DNA from: Apostichopus japonicus
Lineage: Eukaryota > Echinodermata > Holothuroidea > Aspidochirotida > Stichopodidae
Assembly (NCBI RefSeq): GCF_037975245.1
Contig: NC_092564.1
Location: 7,477,984-7,541,983, forward strand
Length of the DNA: 64,000 nt
Direction: 5' to 3'
The position numbers and the translations under genes were made by a program. Shown here in pieces: positions 1 through 64,000 of this stretch. The notes below the pieces were generated by a model, which was not told where the DNA came from, made no database searches, and was given only the letters and a program-made list of their open reading frames with translations. How positions within the stretch are numbered: the stretch's first letter is position 1; each line of letters starts with the position of its first letter.

Positions 1-38
1 ATAACACTAGTTAATGTGTGGTTGCTATGGAGACTCAC

Positions 39-62977
<62,939 letters not shown>

Positions 62978-63239
62978 CTAGAAGAAAAAAAAGAAATACC
63001 CCACAAAAAAAATCATAAAGAAATGTTCCAAGACTTCTTGGAAGTGATTATTTTGAGTTATTTATTGCTATTTAAAATCGTACGGCGGTATGTTTGATGT
63101 CATTATTCTTAACTTATCCTTAACGCAATAAACTGGTGCCAAATCATGGCGTGCCATATACTTTACTTGGTGATTGATATATCAATTTATTGTAAGAGGT
63201 GTACAACTGTAATTTAGAAAATCTTTTAAACATGCTTAT

Positions 63240-64000
63240 CCACTAAAGAGCCCGTGTAAGAGAATGTGTAAAAGTAAGAGAGCCTGACGTTTCGATCCTA
63301 TCAGGATCTTTTCCAATCCCATCACCAGCCACATCACCCAACTCACACACAAGACTAAGGGTCACATCACTTGCACAACCTCTGATGTTATCTATCTGAT
63401 CTCTTGTAGTGTTTGCGGCATCCAGTATGTTGGTGAACCATAACCACCCTCAAGAAGCGGTTCTATGATCTCAGATCCACAGTCAACGACCTGAAGACTG
63501 AGACCCCGGTGGGAGAACACTTAAACCTTCCCAACCATACCATTAATGACATGTCCCTACAGGGGATTCGGAATCCTTAGGTAGCCGTCCTGACTAGTAC
63601 GAATCAGCAGAGAGAGACTGTGGATGCAACGCCTTCGCACCATTCAACCTCATGGGCTCAACATTCAGGCAGGACATGACTAAACTTTCTTCTGTTACCC
63701 ACCCCCTCCCCCCCCCCTCTTTCCATCTCTCCGTGTTTCCCCCTTTGTCACCCATTTTTCTTAGCTGTCTTCCACCTTTTATTCTCCACACTTTTCTGTC
63801 TTTGTCCTTCTCTGGTTTACTCCCTACCCTCTTCCCTTAATCCTCTCCTTGTCCCTCTACAGGTTTTCTCCTACCTCTCCTCTTACCCTGTTGTTTCTTT
63901 CTTCTCTCCGTCCCTTGTCTACTAATCCTCTTGCATCTATCTCTTTTATGTCAAGTTAACCCTGCTCATTTACCTGTCTGTACTATGTATGTGTGTGTGT
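63240..64000 (+). mobile_element. Penelope-like element with broken GIY-YIG coding region
   Basis: Plus-strand frame 63345-63442 reads ITCTTSDVIYLISCSVCGIQ then YVGE, the GIY-YIG endonuclease signature of Penelope-like elements, then a TAA. The frame resumes +2 at 63446 (KKRFYDLRSTVNDLKTETPV, GEHLNLPNH) and stops at 63578-63580. 63581-64000 is pyrimidine-rich 3' sequence shared with 56331-56580. At 63270-63315 the hammerhead-like end lies in reverse orientation. No exon of the main gene was found in 62978-64000. Confidence 0.7.

Overview
The window is animal nuclear DNA: AT-rich, intron-rich, full of simple repeats and small mobile elements. I read it as one very large gene on the minus strand that runs off both ends. 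I can place 66 internal exons (about 10.5 kb of coding sequence, roughly 3,500 codons) by acceptor and donor dinucleotides, kept reading frame and domain content. No initiator exon, terminal exon, promoter or poly-A site lies inside. The domain set (NIDO, AMOP, VWD, calcium-binding EGF, sushi, LDL-receptor A, CalX-beta, SEA) points to a secreted or single-pass mucin-like adhesion protein of a metazoan. The repeat content and gene style suggest a marine invertebrate, perhaps an echinoderm; that is inference, not proof.

Layout in transcription order (right to left). 62977-54996: seven exons coding the second half of one CalX-beta domain and then three complete two-exon CalX-beta domains. 52908-51841: one 1,068-bp Ser/Thr-rich mucin exon with four 162-bp repeats. 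51198-34823: 23 EGF exons, most of them inside three tandem copies of a 4.6-4.8 kb block plus part of a fourth. Each full block holds a nested array of 468-bp exon units and one dead EGF exon. 34006-31439: an LDLa domain, a possible 19-codon mini-exon, two sushi domains and an EGF. 30837-19345: a clipped EGF exon, then NIDO, AMOP and VWD in the order found in MUC4-type mucins. 17911-15502: the post-VWD segment, a dystroglycan-type cadherin-like domain and two EGFs. 14360-626: 16 EGFs, mostly calcium-binding type. 148-39: the first part of a SEA-like domain, after which a membrane segment would be expected to the left of the window.

Almost every exon is phase 1-1, so modules can be added or lost without breaking frame. 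The exceptions lie inside the NIDO, VWD, cadherin-like/EGF and SEA modules. The tandem blocks show this shuffling recently at work.

Introns carry five hAT-like short elements with 8-bp target duplications, a Penelope-like retroelement fragment with a GIY-YIG coding region and hammerhead-like sequence, a LINE 3' end, tRNA-derived SINEs, nested inverted-repeat elements built of GATATC-rich repeats, a 63-bp minisatellite and many AT microsatellites. I found no convincing host gene on the plus strand.
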